DNA of 64,000 bases from Teredinibacter franksiae. Lineage in GTDB: Bacteria > Pseudomonadota > Gammaproteobacteria > Pseudomonadales > Cellvibrionaceae. Made by a program: the position numbers and the translations under genes. Shown one piece after another: positions 8,605-17,932 of the stretch. The DNA lies in assembly GCF_014218805.1 (NCBI RefSeq), contig NZ_JACJUV010000001.1, positions 1,496,001 to 1,560,000 of the forward strand, in the 5' to 3' direction. The notes under the pieces were generated by a model. It saw nothing but the letters and a program-made list of their open reading frames with translations, had not been told where the DNA came from and searched no databases. Position 1 is the first letter of the stretch; the number at the start of each line of letters is the position of its first letter.

Positions 8605-8613
8605 TCTCCATTG
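8590..8613. repeat. GGACACCCAC repeat element, copy 3
   Basis: Matches the copy at 2936-2959 at all but one of 24 positions. On the minus strand it supplies the GTG start codon (8602-8604) and the first residues of the E1-JAB frame. On the plus strand it lies about 60 bases before the second RAYT. Confidence 0.75.
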
Positions 8614-8674
8614 ACATCATACCGAACATCCCCTACGATTAATGACTGTATTTATACACAGTTACGGTAACCCT

Positions 8675-9643
8675 ATGACGACAGCACGGAAGCATCAAGT
8701 CTCCATCAGTGACACACCCTATTATCACGTTATGTCCCGCTGTGTTCGTCGCTCCTACCTGTGTGGTACAGATATTCATACCGGGCAATGCTACGAACAC
8801 CGGCGCGAATGGATTGCAGAGCGTATTCGCTTACTCTCCACCATTTTTGCTATCGATATCTGCAGTTACGCCGTAATGAGTAACCATTACCATATCGTAA
8901 TCAAAATTGATGCCCAAGCACCGCAAAGCTGGAGCTTTGACGAAGTCATTCAGCGCTGGCTATGCTTGTACAAAGGCCCTTTTTTGGTACAAAAATATCA
9001 AAAAGGCGAAACCCTCGATACCGCAGAACAACGCGTACTCGAAGATACTGTAGAAGATTGGCGTACACGCCTTGGCAGCTTAAGCGCGTTTATGCAGCAA
9101 CTAAATCAAGTCATCGCACGCCAAGCGAACCAAGAAGAACGCTGCACTGGCCGATTCTGGGAGGGGCGATTTAAATCTCAAGCCTTATTGACCGAGGAGG
9201 CTCTGTTAACCGCTATGGCCTACGTGGATTTAAACCCCATACGCGCAAAAATGGCCGAGTCACCCGAAACTTCTGAACACACCAGCGTTCAAGAGCGAAT
9301 AAACCCTCGCTTTGAACTGAAACAAGCTTTAACCCACAATCCGGATATCAACCCTCATCACTTCAGCCGCTTTCCCGTTAAAAAATTAGCTGTTTTTGAG
9401 GGGAATATTCGGTCTGATATACAACACGGCGTATTATTCGATATCAAAGATTACCTCACGTTAGTGGATACGACTGGCCGTATTCAGCGTAAAGATAAGC
9501 GCGGTTACATCGCCAATGAATCTCTACCCATTCTGCAACGGCTAGGCATTGACGCTGACGACTGGGTGGATAACACACAGAAATTTGAAGCGATCTTCTA
9601 TAAAAAATTCCATTATAGGCGGCGAGATAAAAACGTCGCTTAG
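8675..9643 (+). CDS. REP-associated tyrosine transposase (RAYT), intact
   Basis: A 322-residue paralogue of the protein at 5399. It has SISDTPYYHVMSRCVRRSYL at the N-terminus, the HUH motif MSNHYHIVI, the uninterrupted block CTGRFWEGRFKSQALL, MAYVDLNPIRAKM, and the same C-terminal DKRGYIANESLP region. The ATG at 8675 is chosen over one 33 bases upstream because it aligns with the start of the first RAYT. It has no terminal inverted repeats of its own, as expected for single-copy chromosomal RAYTs that act on dispersed REPs. Confidence 0.88.
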   Translation: MTTARKHQVSISDTPYYHVMSRCVRRSYLCGTDIHTGQCYEHRREWIAERIRLLSTIFAIDICSYAVMSNHYHIVIKIDAQAPQSWSFDEVIQRWLCLYKGPFLVQKYQKGETLDTAEQRVLEDTVEDWRTRLGSLSAFMQQLNQVIARQANQEERCTGRFWEGRFKSQALLTEEALLTAMAYVDLNPIRAKMAESPETSEHTSVQERINPRFELKQALTHNPDINPHHFSRFPVKKLAVFEGNIRSDIQHGVLFDIKDYLTLVDTTGRIQRKDKRGYIANESLPILQRLGIDADDWVDNTQKFEAIFYKKFHYRRRDKNVA

Positions 9644-9863
9644 TCCTTTAATAAACTCACTGCAATTAAAACGGGTTCACGCTAGCCAGGCTCTGCCGAT
9701 GGTTTAATCAGCGTGATTCGTGCTCGTACGCGCCACTCTTCCAGTATTTACAGTTATTACCTTAGGATTTTGATCTTACGTGTTTCGCCCAATGGGTTTT
9801 TCGCAACTTTTCTATGAGTGCGTGTCCCCTCTAAATCACTAAATCACGGTCAGCAAAAACATT

Positions 9864-11843
9864 CTACAAATGCTTATCCAAAAACGTCTCTACCTCCTGA
9901 AAATATTTTTTCCGGTAAGAATACTTACTGATAGAATGATCTCCATCTTTAAAGCGTATGCTGTATACGTTCTTGTTACTTTTTTTCAATTTTTTATAGA
10001 GTCTATTTGATTGCGCTACTGGCACCTCCACATCCTTAATTCCGTGTATAATGAGAACCGGCTGGGTAATTTTTTCAGTGAGGTTCACAGGGGAGGAATC
10101 ATGTAGTTCTTTCCGATTTGACCAACGACCACCGAAGAACATATTCACGAACTTACTACTGTAGCCATATACAAACATATTATGAGTTGACCAATCGACA
10201 AGATCAGTAATACCCGCCACACTAATACCGCACTTATATAATTCCGGTTTATTTGCCATAGCCATCAGCGCAGAGTAGCCCCCAAAACCTTTACCCATAA
10301 TACACACCCTGCTTGCGTCAACATTCTGAGTTTGAATTAACCAACGGGTTGCATCTTCGATATCATGCTGTATCGACACATTGTAGTTATGCTTGGCTTT
10401 TAATAAAAAGTCTATTCCGTAACCAGATGAACCTCGATAGTTTACTTGTAACACCGTGAATCCGCGGTCCGCCAAAAATGCTGGCATCAAATCGAAAGTT
10501 TCCCTGTCTTTTCCAAATGGGCTAGCATGAGGAATAACTACAACCGATGAAGACGAAGTGCTGTCTGCATTAGTCGGACTAGTTACAAAAACCTCCAGAT
10601 CAAGGTCGTCACGAGCTTTAATTTGATGGCGCTTTCGCTCCGACGTTTTCGCCTCCATAAGCTCAGGGTACGAGCTTCCTATATAGCTTAGGGCTTTAGT
10701 TTTTCGGTCCCCCAAAAAAAACGCGCCCGGGGACTCGGGTGTTGAGTGAAAAACAACATATTTGGTCTCATCTCGGCTGACGCTTACAATAGCATTCGAT
10801 CCTGGCAATGCTGTGTCTATCATTTTTTTAAGGGACGCATATGACTTATCCCAGTAGGTAGCACTAAAACCATCATAGCTATGATAAATACCCACAGGCC
10901 TTCCATCTTTTGGAGAAGTAATTAAGCTACCATCCAAATCATAACGATCATGCGCAGCGAGCAAGGCGAATTGATGCTCATCCTTAGACATATCAATAGT
11001 GTACACTGCAGTGCGATTCTCGTGGAGACCGCTGACATACATAATCGGCTTCCCCGGGTCAAACCCAAGAGGGTAGATAAATTTCGGATGAGAGTCGACT
11101 GTTTCATACCCCACCATAGAGTAGCTCCACACCAGTGATTGCGCTGGATTATTGTAGTCACGATAGTAGATGCGCCGTAAATCCCTGTCATAGTTGACAG
11201 CTGCAAAATATCGTCCGGTAACATCACTGACTAAATCGGTTCTGAATCCTGGGTAGGAAATGACTTTCTCGTAAGATACGCCAAATTTCTTTTTGGTCTT
11301 CCCTAAACGTTTGCTGTCAATGTTATATTTATAAACCGACGGATCTCCTACTCTGGAAAATAAAATATGATCAGGGTCTGTGTCCAGCCAATTAACTATT
11401 TGGCGTACCGGGTAGAGTGCGTGCTCAGGCGGGATCATTCGTTCAACCATTTCTCCAGCATAATGCCCGATATAAAGTTGTTTAGAATACGTGTTATATT
11501 TTTTGTTTCGGGAAGCAACACGAGTACCTTGGATAAAATGCTCATCGTCAATCCACTTGCTCCAGGTTAAATACCAACTATCATCCGTATCTTTTAGAAT
11601 GACATTGAATTTTTTTTTGTCAATCTCATAACTGACTAGGCTGGAGATATCATTCTCCCCTCGATTTGCCAACAGTTTTGTTCCCTCTGGTGAAATTCTG
11701 ACGTTTGACCACGCAGGCTCTCGGACAAAATTTTCAATAGGCGTTTTTCCATCAACGGACGAATAACAATCCAAGGGGATAAAAAAGCTAAGCAGGATGA
11801 TATCAACTAGCATCTTCATATAAATTTCATACTTTTTAGTCAT
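9864..11843 (-). CDS. S9-family (prolyl-oligopeptidase-like) protein lacking the catalytic serine
   Basis: A protein of about 659 residues with a signal-like N-terminus (MLVDIILLSFFIPLDCYSS), a beta-propeller-like middle and a C-terminal alpha/beta hydrolase domain typical of S9 peptidases. The nucleophile elbow, normally GxSxGG, reads GKGFGG (residues 517-522), so the serine is glycine (codon at 10287-10289). The acid (HGIKD, Asp604) and histidine (DGDH, His636) are still present. It is therefore probably not an active serine peptidase, unless the nucleophile differs. The start is chosen at the ATG at 11843; ATGs at 11819 and 11813 are also possible, and no strong ribosome binding site decides. 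It has no operon partner. Confidence 0.85.
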   Translation of the reverse strand: MTKKYEIYMKMLVDIILLSFFIPLDCYSSVDGKTPIENFVREPAWSNVRISPEGTKLLANRGENDISSLVSYEIDKKKFNVILKDTDDSWYLTWSKWIDDEHFIQGTRVASRNKKYNTYSKQLYIGHYAGEMVERMIPPEHALYPVRQIVNWLDTDPDHILFSRVGDPSVYKYNIDSKRLGKTKKKFGVSYEKVISYPGFRTDLVSDVTGRYFAAVNYDRDLRRIYYRDYNNPAQSLVWSYSMVGYETVDSHPKFIYPLGFDPGKPIMYVSGLHENRTAVYTIDMSKDEHQFALLAAHDRYDLDGSLITSPKDGRPVGIYHSYDGFSATYWDKSYASLKKMIDTALPGSNAIVSVSRDETKYVVFHSTPESPGAFFLGDRKTKALSYIGSSYPELMEAKTSERKRHQIKARDDLDLEVFVTSPTNADSTSSSSVVVIPHASPFGKDRETFDLMPAFLADRGFTVLQVNYRGSSGYGIDFLLKAKHNYNVSIQHDIEDATRWLIQTQNVDASRVCIMGKGFGGYSALMAMANKPELYKCGISVAGITDLVDWSTHNMFVYGYSSKFVNMFFGGRWSNRKELHDSSPVNLTEKITQPVLIIHGIKDVEVPVAQSNRLYKKLKKSNKNVYSIRFKDGDHSISKYSYRKKYFQEVETFLDKHL

Positions 11844-12222
11844 GTGGATTAAAGTTCTATAGTTGAATTGAAAATAAAATTTGACAACACCTAAAATAAA
11901 ATTGAAAATTTCGCAGTAGATTTCAACCACAATTTTTCACAAGAAAACGCTAATAGCCTTGGCCAATATGGATTCCAAGGAAGGGGTTCTGTAGATAGAT
12001 TAAAAGCACTAAAACCTCCTCATATCTTATCAGCCAATAAATTTTTGGGTAACCTTTTTTTGAGGGGACAGGCCATACATTTGACGTTCAACCCCAACCT
12101 TATAATCAACCGATTACTGGTTTCCCGACGCCGTAACTGCCTGCCCTGATCTAATGACACAGAACACATTGATAACACTAATATAGTGGACAGCCACGTT
12201 AAAGAAGCCACTAGGCACCCTT
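11844..12222. other. Non-coding stretch
   Basis: No credible gene is seen. A GAGGGGACAGGCCATACATT segment near 12062 resembles the AGGGGACACGC segment (reverse strand) near 9830; both may be dispersed repeat ends in this island. Confidence 0.35.
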
Positions 12223-12576
12223 TTATAGCTGTGTGGGCCACTGGCGGAATAGAGTACCCCGATTTGACCGCACTCGGTAACCCACCGCCAAAACGCTATC
12301 TAAATTGTATTGGTTCAGCAGCCGTTCCCGGTCCCACGCACCTTCTAGGGCAACTGTCCGACTCTTTACACGGAATAGCCGGATAGCGGCTCCTGGCTCC
12401 AGCTCACCGTCACTATAGATATTATTAATGTGCTCTCTAATGGTCTTAGGCGGCTTTTCGTACAACCCAGCCAAATGTTGTTGCGTAAGCCATAGGCTTT
12501 CATCAACCATTTTAATTGCAGCTGCATGTGACCATCGGGGCTGGTAAAAAAAGGCTATGGGCAATGTGCTCTTCAT
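12223..12576 (-). pseudogene. Truncated RhuM-family gene
   Basis: A 117-residue fragment matching the N-terminal part of RhuM-like proteins: WLTQQHLAGLYEKPPKTIREH (a winged-HTH-like part), then the NQYNLDSVLAVGYRVRS and RGTLFRQW motifs. Full-length family members continue with ATxxLKEYLxKGF and about 200 more residues. Here the frame stops right after RQWPTQL, and downstream codons hold further stops. RhuM proteins are usually found on mobile islands. The gene is best read as a decayed remnant. Confidence 0.7.
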
Positions 12577-12618
12577 GCGACCAGCTCGCCGTTAGTAGGG
12601 GTTAACCATGGCTCTTTG

Positions 12619-13311
12619 TTAGTCATCGCTGGGCCTTGGGTTGGCTTGTTTAAATGCGGCGAAATCGACAATATTTGAGCCGGTGACCTTTGTGGCGTTT
12701 TTGCTTGGCGCAGGGTTTAGCGGCTTGGCTGTTGTTGCTATTTGAGGGGCTGTGGCGAGCTTATCTAGCAGTGTAAACATTTCTTCGTGGGGCATAATCC
12801 ACGTGTTTTGGGCTTTCACTTTACAGGGGCGCTCGGCCATGCTGGCCGACACCGATGGTGGGTACAGGTTGGGTACAAGTAACTCTTCGCTATGGAGCAC
12901 ATGCTCAATATCAGCCTTCAACTGGTTAAGGGTACCCAGTACCGAGCGGTCGGTTGTAGTGTCGCAGTAAAGGTGGGTATTTATGGCGGCGGCTGCGGTG
13001 TCTAGCTGCGTTTGGTTGGCGTTTAGTTTAAGCAAGGCGTTCATAAATACATCTTCAAAGCGCCATTGTAGGCTGGCGAAATCGGGCTTGGTTAAACAGG
13101 GAATAAACACCGGAAAGCGTGTGGCATTGTGTACCAGCAATACGCAGTTGCGGCGCTGCAGGGTAATTAGGTTAGCGTGCCAGTCGCCTAACGGCGAGGC
13201 TTGGTCGTTGCCCGCCACCGGCGCATTACTTTCGCTGGATGATGGCAGTAATCCGTTTTCCGCTAGCGGTAATTTGGCCCAGAGTTTTTTAGTGCAATGA
13301 ATGGTAATCAT
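12619..13311 (-). CDS. DUF6933-type protein
   Basis: About 230 residues. The N-terminal half matches the DUF6933 pattern: MITIHCTKKLWAKL at the start, then GDWHANLITLQRRNCVLLVHNATRF, with a hydrophobic FPVFIPCLTK segment. The C-terminal part is Ala/Thr-rich and may be unstructured (KPLNPAPSKNATKVTG). The ATG at 13311 is preferred over one 63 bases upstream because the domain begins with MITIHCTKK. The function of the family is unknown. It lies next to the broken RhuM gene, again suggesting an island cargo gene. Confidence 0.7.
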   Translation of the reverse strand: MITIHCTKKLWAKLPLAENGLLPSSSESNAPVAGNDQASPLGDWHANLITLQRRNCVLLVHNATRFPVFIPCLTKPDFASLQWRFEDVFMNALLKLNANQTQLDTAAAAINTHLYCDTTTDRSVLGTLNQLKADIEHVLHSEELLVPNLYPPSVSASMAERPCKVKAQNTWIMPHEEMFTLLDKLATAPQIATTAKPLNPAPSKNATKVTGSNIVDFAAFKQANPRPSDD

Positions 13312-13754
13312 AAGTGGTTTGTTCGTTGTACTGTTAAAAGCTGTTATTTTGTATAGCAGGGTTTTGTATAGCAAGGTTTAGTGCAATAGGGCCCTAGTAA
13401 GGGCTTTAGCCAGAGCCTTTTTGCATACGGTTTTACTTGCTTCTTTATGTACTGCGTTACTTCCCATTAACGCTCGTTATCCGCTTTATGTTGCGGCCCC
13501 ATTCGGGTTTGAGCGATGAACATGTGTTTTTTTCACTGCTCTTTTTATGGAATAGATTAAGCCTAAACCTCTGCCGTTAAGCTGTTTAACATTACCTTGC
13601 TCTGTTCAACTCGCGTTGCTTGCCCTACTCCCAGAGCTTTTGAGAAGGTACGAGCACGGTTAACGCTGTTAAGCCTGTGATTTTGGTGTTTTTATTCTAA
13701 TTCTTTTCGGCCGCCCCAACGCGCGTGCAATAGCGCGAAGCCCCCGCCAATGAC

Positions 13755-13786
13755 GCATAAGCGCGCTGTTCAGCGCCGTATTATGC
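13755..13786. repeat. Palindrome
   Basis: The outer arms GCATAA and TTATGC and the inner arms GCGCTG/CAGCGC (13763-13768 and 13771-13776), with a 2-base loop, make a 32-base imperfect palindrome. There is no T run, and the role is unknown. Confidence 0.6.
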
Positions 13787-14121
13787 CAACAGCCGGGCTT
13801 GCCAAATAGCCTTTTCGCCGTGTTTTTGGCTAATGTGTCTATCTAGCCACCCTCTATGTGAATGTCCAGCCACCCTCGTGGGAAGATAACTAGGCGTACC
13901 AGCGTTGCGGTCGGAAGTTTTGGTTACGGCTCCAGAAAACGGGCGGAACCTAGGAGAATGGCCGAGGTAGCCACAAAGACTTATGGAGAAAGAACTACCT
14001 ATGAAGCCTAAGCCTGCAACTAGATTGAATACTAGGCTCACCTAAATCATTGATTTTATTAGGGTACGGGTTAGCCGCTAGCGTTGTCGCTTTCACTAAT
14101 AACCCCGTATCGGCAGACATA

Positions 14122-14148
14122 AAAAAAGCCGCTTAATGCGGCTTTTTT
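14122..14148. terminator. Rho-independent terminator after exbD
   Basis: The stem AAGCCGC/GCGGCTT, with a short TTAAT loop, is flanked by A and T tracts on both sides, so it can work in both directions. It sits about 20 bases beyond the exbD stop. Confidence 0.9.
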
Positions 14149-14167
14149 CGTATAACGAACCCTACAT

Positions 14168-14584
14168 TTACTTCTTGCGTGGTATCAGGGATACGTTATA
14201 AACCTTGGCTTCTCGAGCCGCGTCAGCAATAGCGACGTAGCTAGAGGTTGAAGCATGTTCATGTGCCATAACCACTACACCGCCCTCTGGGCTTTCGGCG
14301 CTCTTCTGTGCAATCAATGACCGAACCGAACGAATATCGACGCGACGCTGATCGATGAAAATTTCATCGTTGGCGTTAATCTGCACCAGAATACTCTTAC
14401 TTTCAGTTTCGGGTGGTGGCAGGTTATCGGTATTCTCTGGAACATTCACATCGAGAGACTTTTCTTTAATAAAGGAAGCCGTCACGATGAAGAAGATAAG
14501 CATGATAAACACCACGTCCAGCATTGGTGTCAAATCGATCTCAGCCTTGTCCTCGGCCGATTGTTTATGTTTTCTACGACTCAC
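14168..14584 (-). CDS. exbD: ExbD/TolR-family proton-channel subunit (orphan)
   Basis: A 138-residue protein with a short cytoplasmic N-terminus. One membrane span (DLTPMLDVVFIMLIFFIVTASF) carries the family's essential aspartate. The periplasmic C-terminal domain ends in VYNVSLIPRKK. ExbD normally works with ExbB and TonB to energise outer-membrane transport, but neither is adjacent, so it must pair with partners elsewhere. The start is GTG at 14584, after a GGAG-type site. A second TolR-type paralogue in this window belongs to the Tol system at 40.0 kb. Confidence 0.88.
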   Translation of the reverse strand: MSRRKHKQSAEDKAEIDLTPMLDVVFIMLIFFIVTASFIKEKSLDVNVPENTDNLPPPETESKSILVQINANDEIFIDQRRVDIRSVRSLIAQKSAESPEGGVVVMAHEHASTSSYVAIADAAREAKVYNVSLIPRKK

Positions 14585-14750
14585 GTTAGATTCTCCAAAA
14601 TCGAGTTAATATCGCTGCGAGCTTGGCTGCACGCGCTTGCTGCAACACAGCAATTGGCCGCCATCGGCGAAGAACGCATTCTACACGAACTTTTTGGCAA
14701 CTGCCCCCCCTTTACAGATTAGGTTGATATAGGCCCAAATTTCGTTAATT

Positions 14751-15827
14751 TCAAATACGCTCGGTTAGGGGTAAGTGTAGCTGCTCTGGGCACGAATTGG
14801 GCTGTGCCAACCTAAAACCAACCCCTATCAGCCGTACACACCTCTTCTGGCGTAACCAGCTAATCTGCATTAAACGCTGAAAGTCGGAAAATGAAAAGAG
14901 GTCTGAGTTTCGCCCCAGGGAGGTTTCCACGGTTGTCTGTTCAAAATTATCGAATTTAAGCTTTACAAATTTCTTGCTGACGAAGTATCGACCCGCGATT
15001 TTGTCGTAACGCTGTTTAAGGCCATCGAGTAAATCAGGGAGGGATTTGGACAAATCACTGGCCGATTCCAAATCGGTTGGGAAGGTGCGCTCAATACTGA
15101 TCGACTTTCTTTCTTGGCGCGGAGCGACTTCCGACTCATCAATACCTTTAGCCATACGAATGAATCGCTCAAACGAACCACCAAACTCACGCAACAGCCT
15201 ATTAGTATCACAATTGCGAATATCTTGGCAGTTGTACAAACCGTACCTTGCCAGCTTGTCCGCCGTTACCTTGCCTACGCCGGGAAGACGCGAAAGCGAT
15301 AAATTACCGACAAACGATTCAATATTTGCGGGTGAAACGGTAAATAGTCCATCGGGTTTATTCCAATCACTCGCGATTTTGGCAACAAATTTTACCGGTG
15401 CGATACCCGCAGAAACAGCTATACCCAGCTCCCGGGCAACCGTCTGGCGAATATCAGCGGCGATCAAGGTTGCACTACCTTTACATTGCTCACTGTTCGA
15501 TACATCTATGTAGGCCTCATCAAGGGAAAGCGGTTCCATTTTTTCGCTATACCGAGAAAAGATATCGAGCATTTGGGCAGAGGCCTGCCGATACAATTCA
15601 AAATTAGGTTTTACAATGTGTAGGCTGGGGCAAAGCCTTTTTGCATAAGCAGAAGCCATTGCCGAGCGCACACCGTATTGCCGTGCCATATAATTACAGG
15701 TGGCAATAACTCCCCGCCCATTAGGATCTCCACCCACGGCAAGTGGAATATCCGCTAAATCGGGATTTTCCTTCATTTCTAGGGCCGCAAAAAAGCAATC
15801 GGCGTCAATATGAATGATTTTTTTCAT
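14751..15827 (-). CDS. dinB: DNA polymerase IV (Y family)
   Basis: A 358-residue error-prone translesion polymerase. Catalytic acidic residues are in HIDADCFFAA (start) and SLDEAYIDVS. The palm and finger sequence around GGDPNGRGVIATCNY, the helix-hairpin-helix region LPGVGKVTADKL and a little-finger domain are present. The C-terminus QLHLPL is a good beta-clamp-binding motif. The length is normal. No LexA-type box was seen in the roughly 120 bases upstream. Confidence 0.95.
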   Translation of the reverse strand: MKKIIHIDADCFFAALEMKENPDLADIPLAVGGDPNGRGVIATCNYMARQYGVRSAMASAYAKRLCPSLHIVKPNFELYRQASAQMLDIFSRYSEKMEPLSLDEAYIDVSNSEQCKGSATLIAADIRQTVARELGIAVSAGIAPVKFVAKIASDWNKPDGLFTVSPANIESFVGNLSLSRLPGVGKVTADKLARYGLYNCQDIRNCDTNRLLREFGGSFERFIRMAKGIDESEVAPRQERKSISIERTFPTDLESASDLSKSLPDLLDGLKQRYDKIAGRYFVSKKFVKLKFDNFEQTTVETSLGRNSDLFSFSDFQRLMQISWLRQKRCVRLIGVGFRLAQPNSCPEQLHLPLTERI

Positions 15828-16950
15828 TGTTTACGACTGTAGGGCAGCGATAAGAAGACTATACCGGCGATAAATATACCGTTTTAATAAGTTTACCACA
15901 GCGAAACTGTTTGCACATACAGTGGTATGTGCAGGGTGCTATCCCGCCTCCCCATATTTATGCGATAAAACTTTTTGGACTCTTTGCCGCTAAACCGTCG
16001 TGAATAGTGAAAAAATGATTTTTGCCCGATTTATTGAATTGAGTATCTATTCGCTGTAAGCAAATGCCTGCGGGCCCACCTATTAATGGATTTTAGCCTC
16101 TGCGCTACTTGGGAAGCCTTAATGTACGGTGTACGGCGGGCGGCGCAGCGAAAGGCTTATCGTCTTTCCAAATAGGCCAATGCTGCAATAAGGTTTGCTA
16201 AGCCGTGCCCTTTGGGGTTTTGTGTGCGGTTCATGCACGGCGGTAAAAATTTTCGCCAGGCCAACAGATTGTCTGTAAATTTTGTCTTGGGCACGAACCC
16301 CCACACAAAAACAGAGGCCATAAGCCATTAATTGCGGTGCCCTTACTTAAATATCGACTAAAACGGGTTTTCGATTGGTTTCGCACTCGCTTAGGCCATC
16401 GTTTTCTCGCTAAACCACTTATTACAACGATTTCGCCAACCCGTGTGCAAAAGCTCAGCGGGCTAACGCTTAAATCCATCGAGCGACGCCACATGAACAC
16501 AAAAAACTTCACGGCATACCGCTCGTAAACATCTCGTTCACGGCCTTTAGCTTTATCAAAAAACGGTTTAATTTGTAAATACCAAAGCAAACTAAGCACA
16601 TTGAAACAAAAAACGTCATTTACTCACTAAAATTAACGAAAATATCGGCCAGGAAGCAACAGAAAAACGTCTGATTATTTGTTTTTTACAAATTTTTTAG
16701 GAGCCTAAAACCACAAAAATATTCTCTTTTGGGGAGCCACAATTGCCGCTGCGTTGTTAACAGTTTTTTCCAAAAATTTTCGCCGTAAGTGCATTTTTTT
16801 TAGCTTCTTAGAAAAAATTGGGTTTTTTTTTAAAAAAACACTGGTAATTGTACGTAAATCGATGAAAAAACTTGAATTTTTCTTGTTATTTCGTAATGTA
16901 GTGCTACAACTTTCATTAGTACAACCAACAATAGGGTAAGGGTAATAATT
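15828..16950. other. Long AT-rich intergenic region
   Basis: About 1.1 kb between dinB and the AlgP-like gene. Only the tiny frame at 16157-16234 has any support. Frames near 16231-16599 (minus) and 16337-16528 (plus) look random. The last 300 bases are strongly AT-rich with long A and T runs, and a possible sigma-70 promoter (TTGAAT, 16 bases, TAATGT) lies near 16873-16900. Confidence 0.4.
16157..16234 (-). CDS. Possible 25-residue small protein, paralogue of 17933-18022
   Basis: An ATG-started frame ending GHGLANLIAALAYLERR. Its C-terminal half matches the ending YGLGSLIAALIYLDR of the frame at 17933-18022. The similarity continues for about 65 bases beyond both stops, including a shared GCGCAGAGG block. 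Two diverged copies keeping the same reading frame argue for either a small hydrophobic protein or a duplicated non-coding element. No ribosome binding site is clear. Confidence 0.35.
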   Translation of the reverse strand: MNRTQNPKGHGLANLIAALAYLERR

Positions 16951-17793
16951 ATGGCCGCTAAAAAAGCAAAAGTGGTAGATCCTGTAGCCGCGCTCGAAAA
17001 GGAACTCGCTGCGCTTAAAGGCAAATTAGAAAAAGCACGCGCCGCTCAGCTCAAGTCTGCTGAAGCAACTGTTAAATCTGCCACAACCAAAGCCTCCGCC
17101 GCTGCGAAAAAAGCCTCTTCAGCTAAATCTAAAGTTGCTTCCATTCGCGCTAAAAAGAAATCTGCCGCACAATCCAAGCAACTTGCCGCAGCTCGTAAGG
17201 TAGCCAGTGCTGCCAACAACGTTGCCACCCAAGCAAAAGCTGAACTCAGCAGCGCCAAAGCTACTCTAGCGGCAGCTGCCAAAGCTGCTGCGCAGGCGAG
17301 CACTCTGGCAAAAGCAGTTGCCAAACAAGAAGCTTCTTACCTGAAGAAGGTTCAAGCAGCCGCGAAAGCCGCCGCCAAGAAAGAAGCCGCCGCCGCGAGC
17401 GTTGCTGCTCGCAAAGCCGCTATTCGTGAGAAAGCCGCTGCTAAAAAAGCCGCTGCCAAAGCTAAAATAGCAACCAAAAAAGCTGCTGCTAAGCTTAAAG
17501 CTGCTGCTAAAAAGGCTGCCGCCGCCGCTAAAGCTAAAGCAAAGAAGGCTGTAACCAAGGCGAAAGCGAAAAAAGCCGCACCTAAGAAGGCCGCCGCGAA
17601 AAAAGCCGCCCCTAAGAAGAAGGCTGCAGCCAAAAAACCGGCTGGTAAGCGAGGTCGTCCTGCGGCCAAAAAAGCGGCTCCGAAAAAAGCCGCTGGTAAG
17701 CGAGGTCGCCCTGCGGCCAAAAAAGCGGCTCCGAAAAAAGCCGCCGCTAAAAAAGCCGGTGTAAAGCGTCGTGGTCGTCCACCTAAGAAGTAA
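16951..17793 (+). CDS. AlgP/histone-H1-like Lys/Ala-rich DNA-binding protein
   Basis: A 280-residue, extremely basic protein. The N-terminal 50 residues are a charged helix (VAALEKELAALKGKLEKARAA). The rest is Ala/Lys-rich with KAAAKK-type repeats, and GKRGRPAAKK and KRRGRPPKK motifs at the C-terminus resemble AT-hooks. The composition and layout match AlgP (AlgR3), an H1-like regulator in pseudomonads. The 51-base unit at 17641-17691 is directly repeated at 17692-17742. It has its own terminator. The repetitive codons make length variation between strains likely. Confidence 0.85.
   Translation: MAAKKAKVVDPVAALEKELAALKGKLEKARAAQLKSAEATVKSATTKASAAAKKASSAKSKVASIRAKKKSAAQSKQLAAARKVASAANNVATQAKAELSSAKATLAAAAKAAAQASTLAKAVAKQEASYLKKVQAAAKAAAKKEAAAASVAARKAAIREKAAAKKAAAKAKIATKKAAAKLKAAAKKAAAAAKAKAKKAVTKAKAKKAAPKKAAAKKAAPKKKAAAKKPAGKRGRPAAKKAAPKKAAGKRGRPAAKKAAPKKAAAKKAGVKRRGRPPKK
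17641..17742 (+). repeat. 51-bp tandem duplication within the AlgP-like gene
   Basis: Two adjacent 51-base units, differing by one base, encode AGKRGRPAAKKAAPKKA. Each carries one GRP AT-hook-like core. Confidence 0.85.
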
Positions 17794-17810
17794 AGCTTCA
17801 CGGACAACTA

Positions 17811-17839
17811 AAAACGGCGCCATTCGGCGCCGTTTTTTT
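17811..17839. terminator. Rho-independent terminator of the AlgP-like gene
   Basis: The stem ACGGCGCC/GGCGCCGT with loop ATTC is followed by seven T residues, 18 bases after the stop codon. Confidence 0.93.
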
Positions 17840-17932
17840 ATGTAGCAACAAAAGAACACCGCCAACAATTGATTTTTGCCTCTGCGCGGCCCGGCAAGCG
17901 TTGGTACAAGGTGGTTTGCGTAAAGGAAGTGG

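Larger units (their letters stand above)
13312..14167. other. Non-coding stretch of about 850 bases
   Basis: No gene is supported; the longest frame (86 codons, minus strand) looks random. It contains a palindrome at 13755-13786, two copies of a CCACCCTC-containing segment near 13848 and 13870, a short TTTGTATAGCA duplication near 13352, and the exbD terminator. It marks the right edge of the accessory island. Confidence 0.45.

Noticed and set aside
12020-12241. A 73-codon frame following the RhuM fragment, considered as its continuation
   Set aside because: The sequence does not match the RhuM C-terminal region in any frame tested by eye.
13640-13800. Integron attC-like sites, because of GTTAAC-type words and a palindrome
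   Set aside because: No paired core sites with proper spacing and no integrase gene are present.
16231-16599. A 122-codon minus-strand frame
   Set aside because: It lacks a ribosome site and family features and overlaps the small frame at 16157-16234; the composition looks random.
17046-17868. Long antisense frames opposite the AlgP-like gene
   Set aside because: They are mirrors of repetitive Lys/Ala codons and carry no start context or domain.
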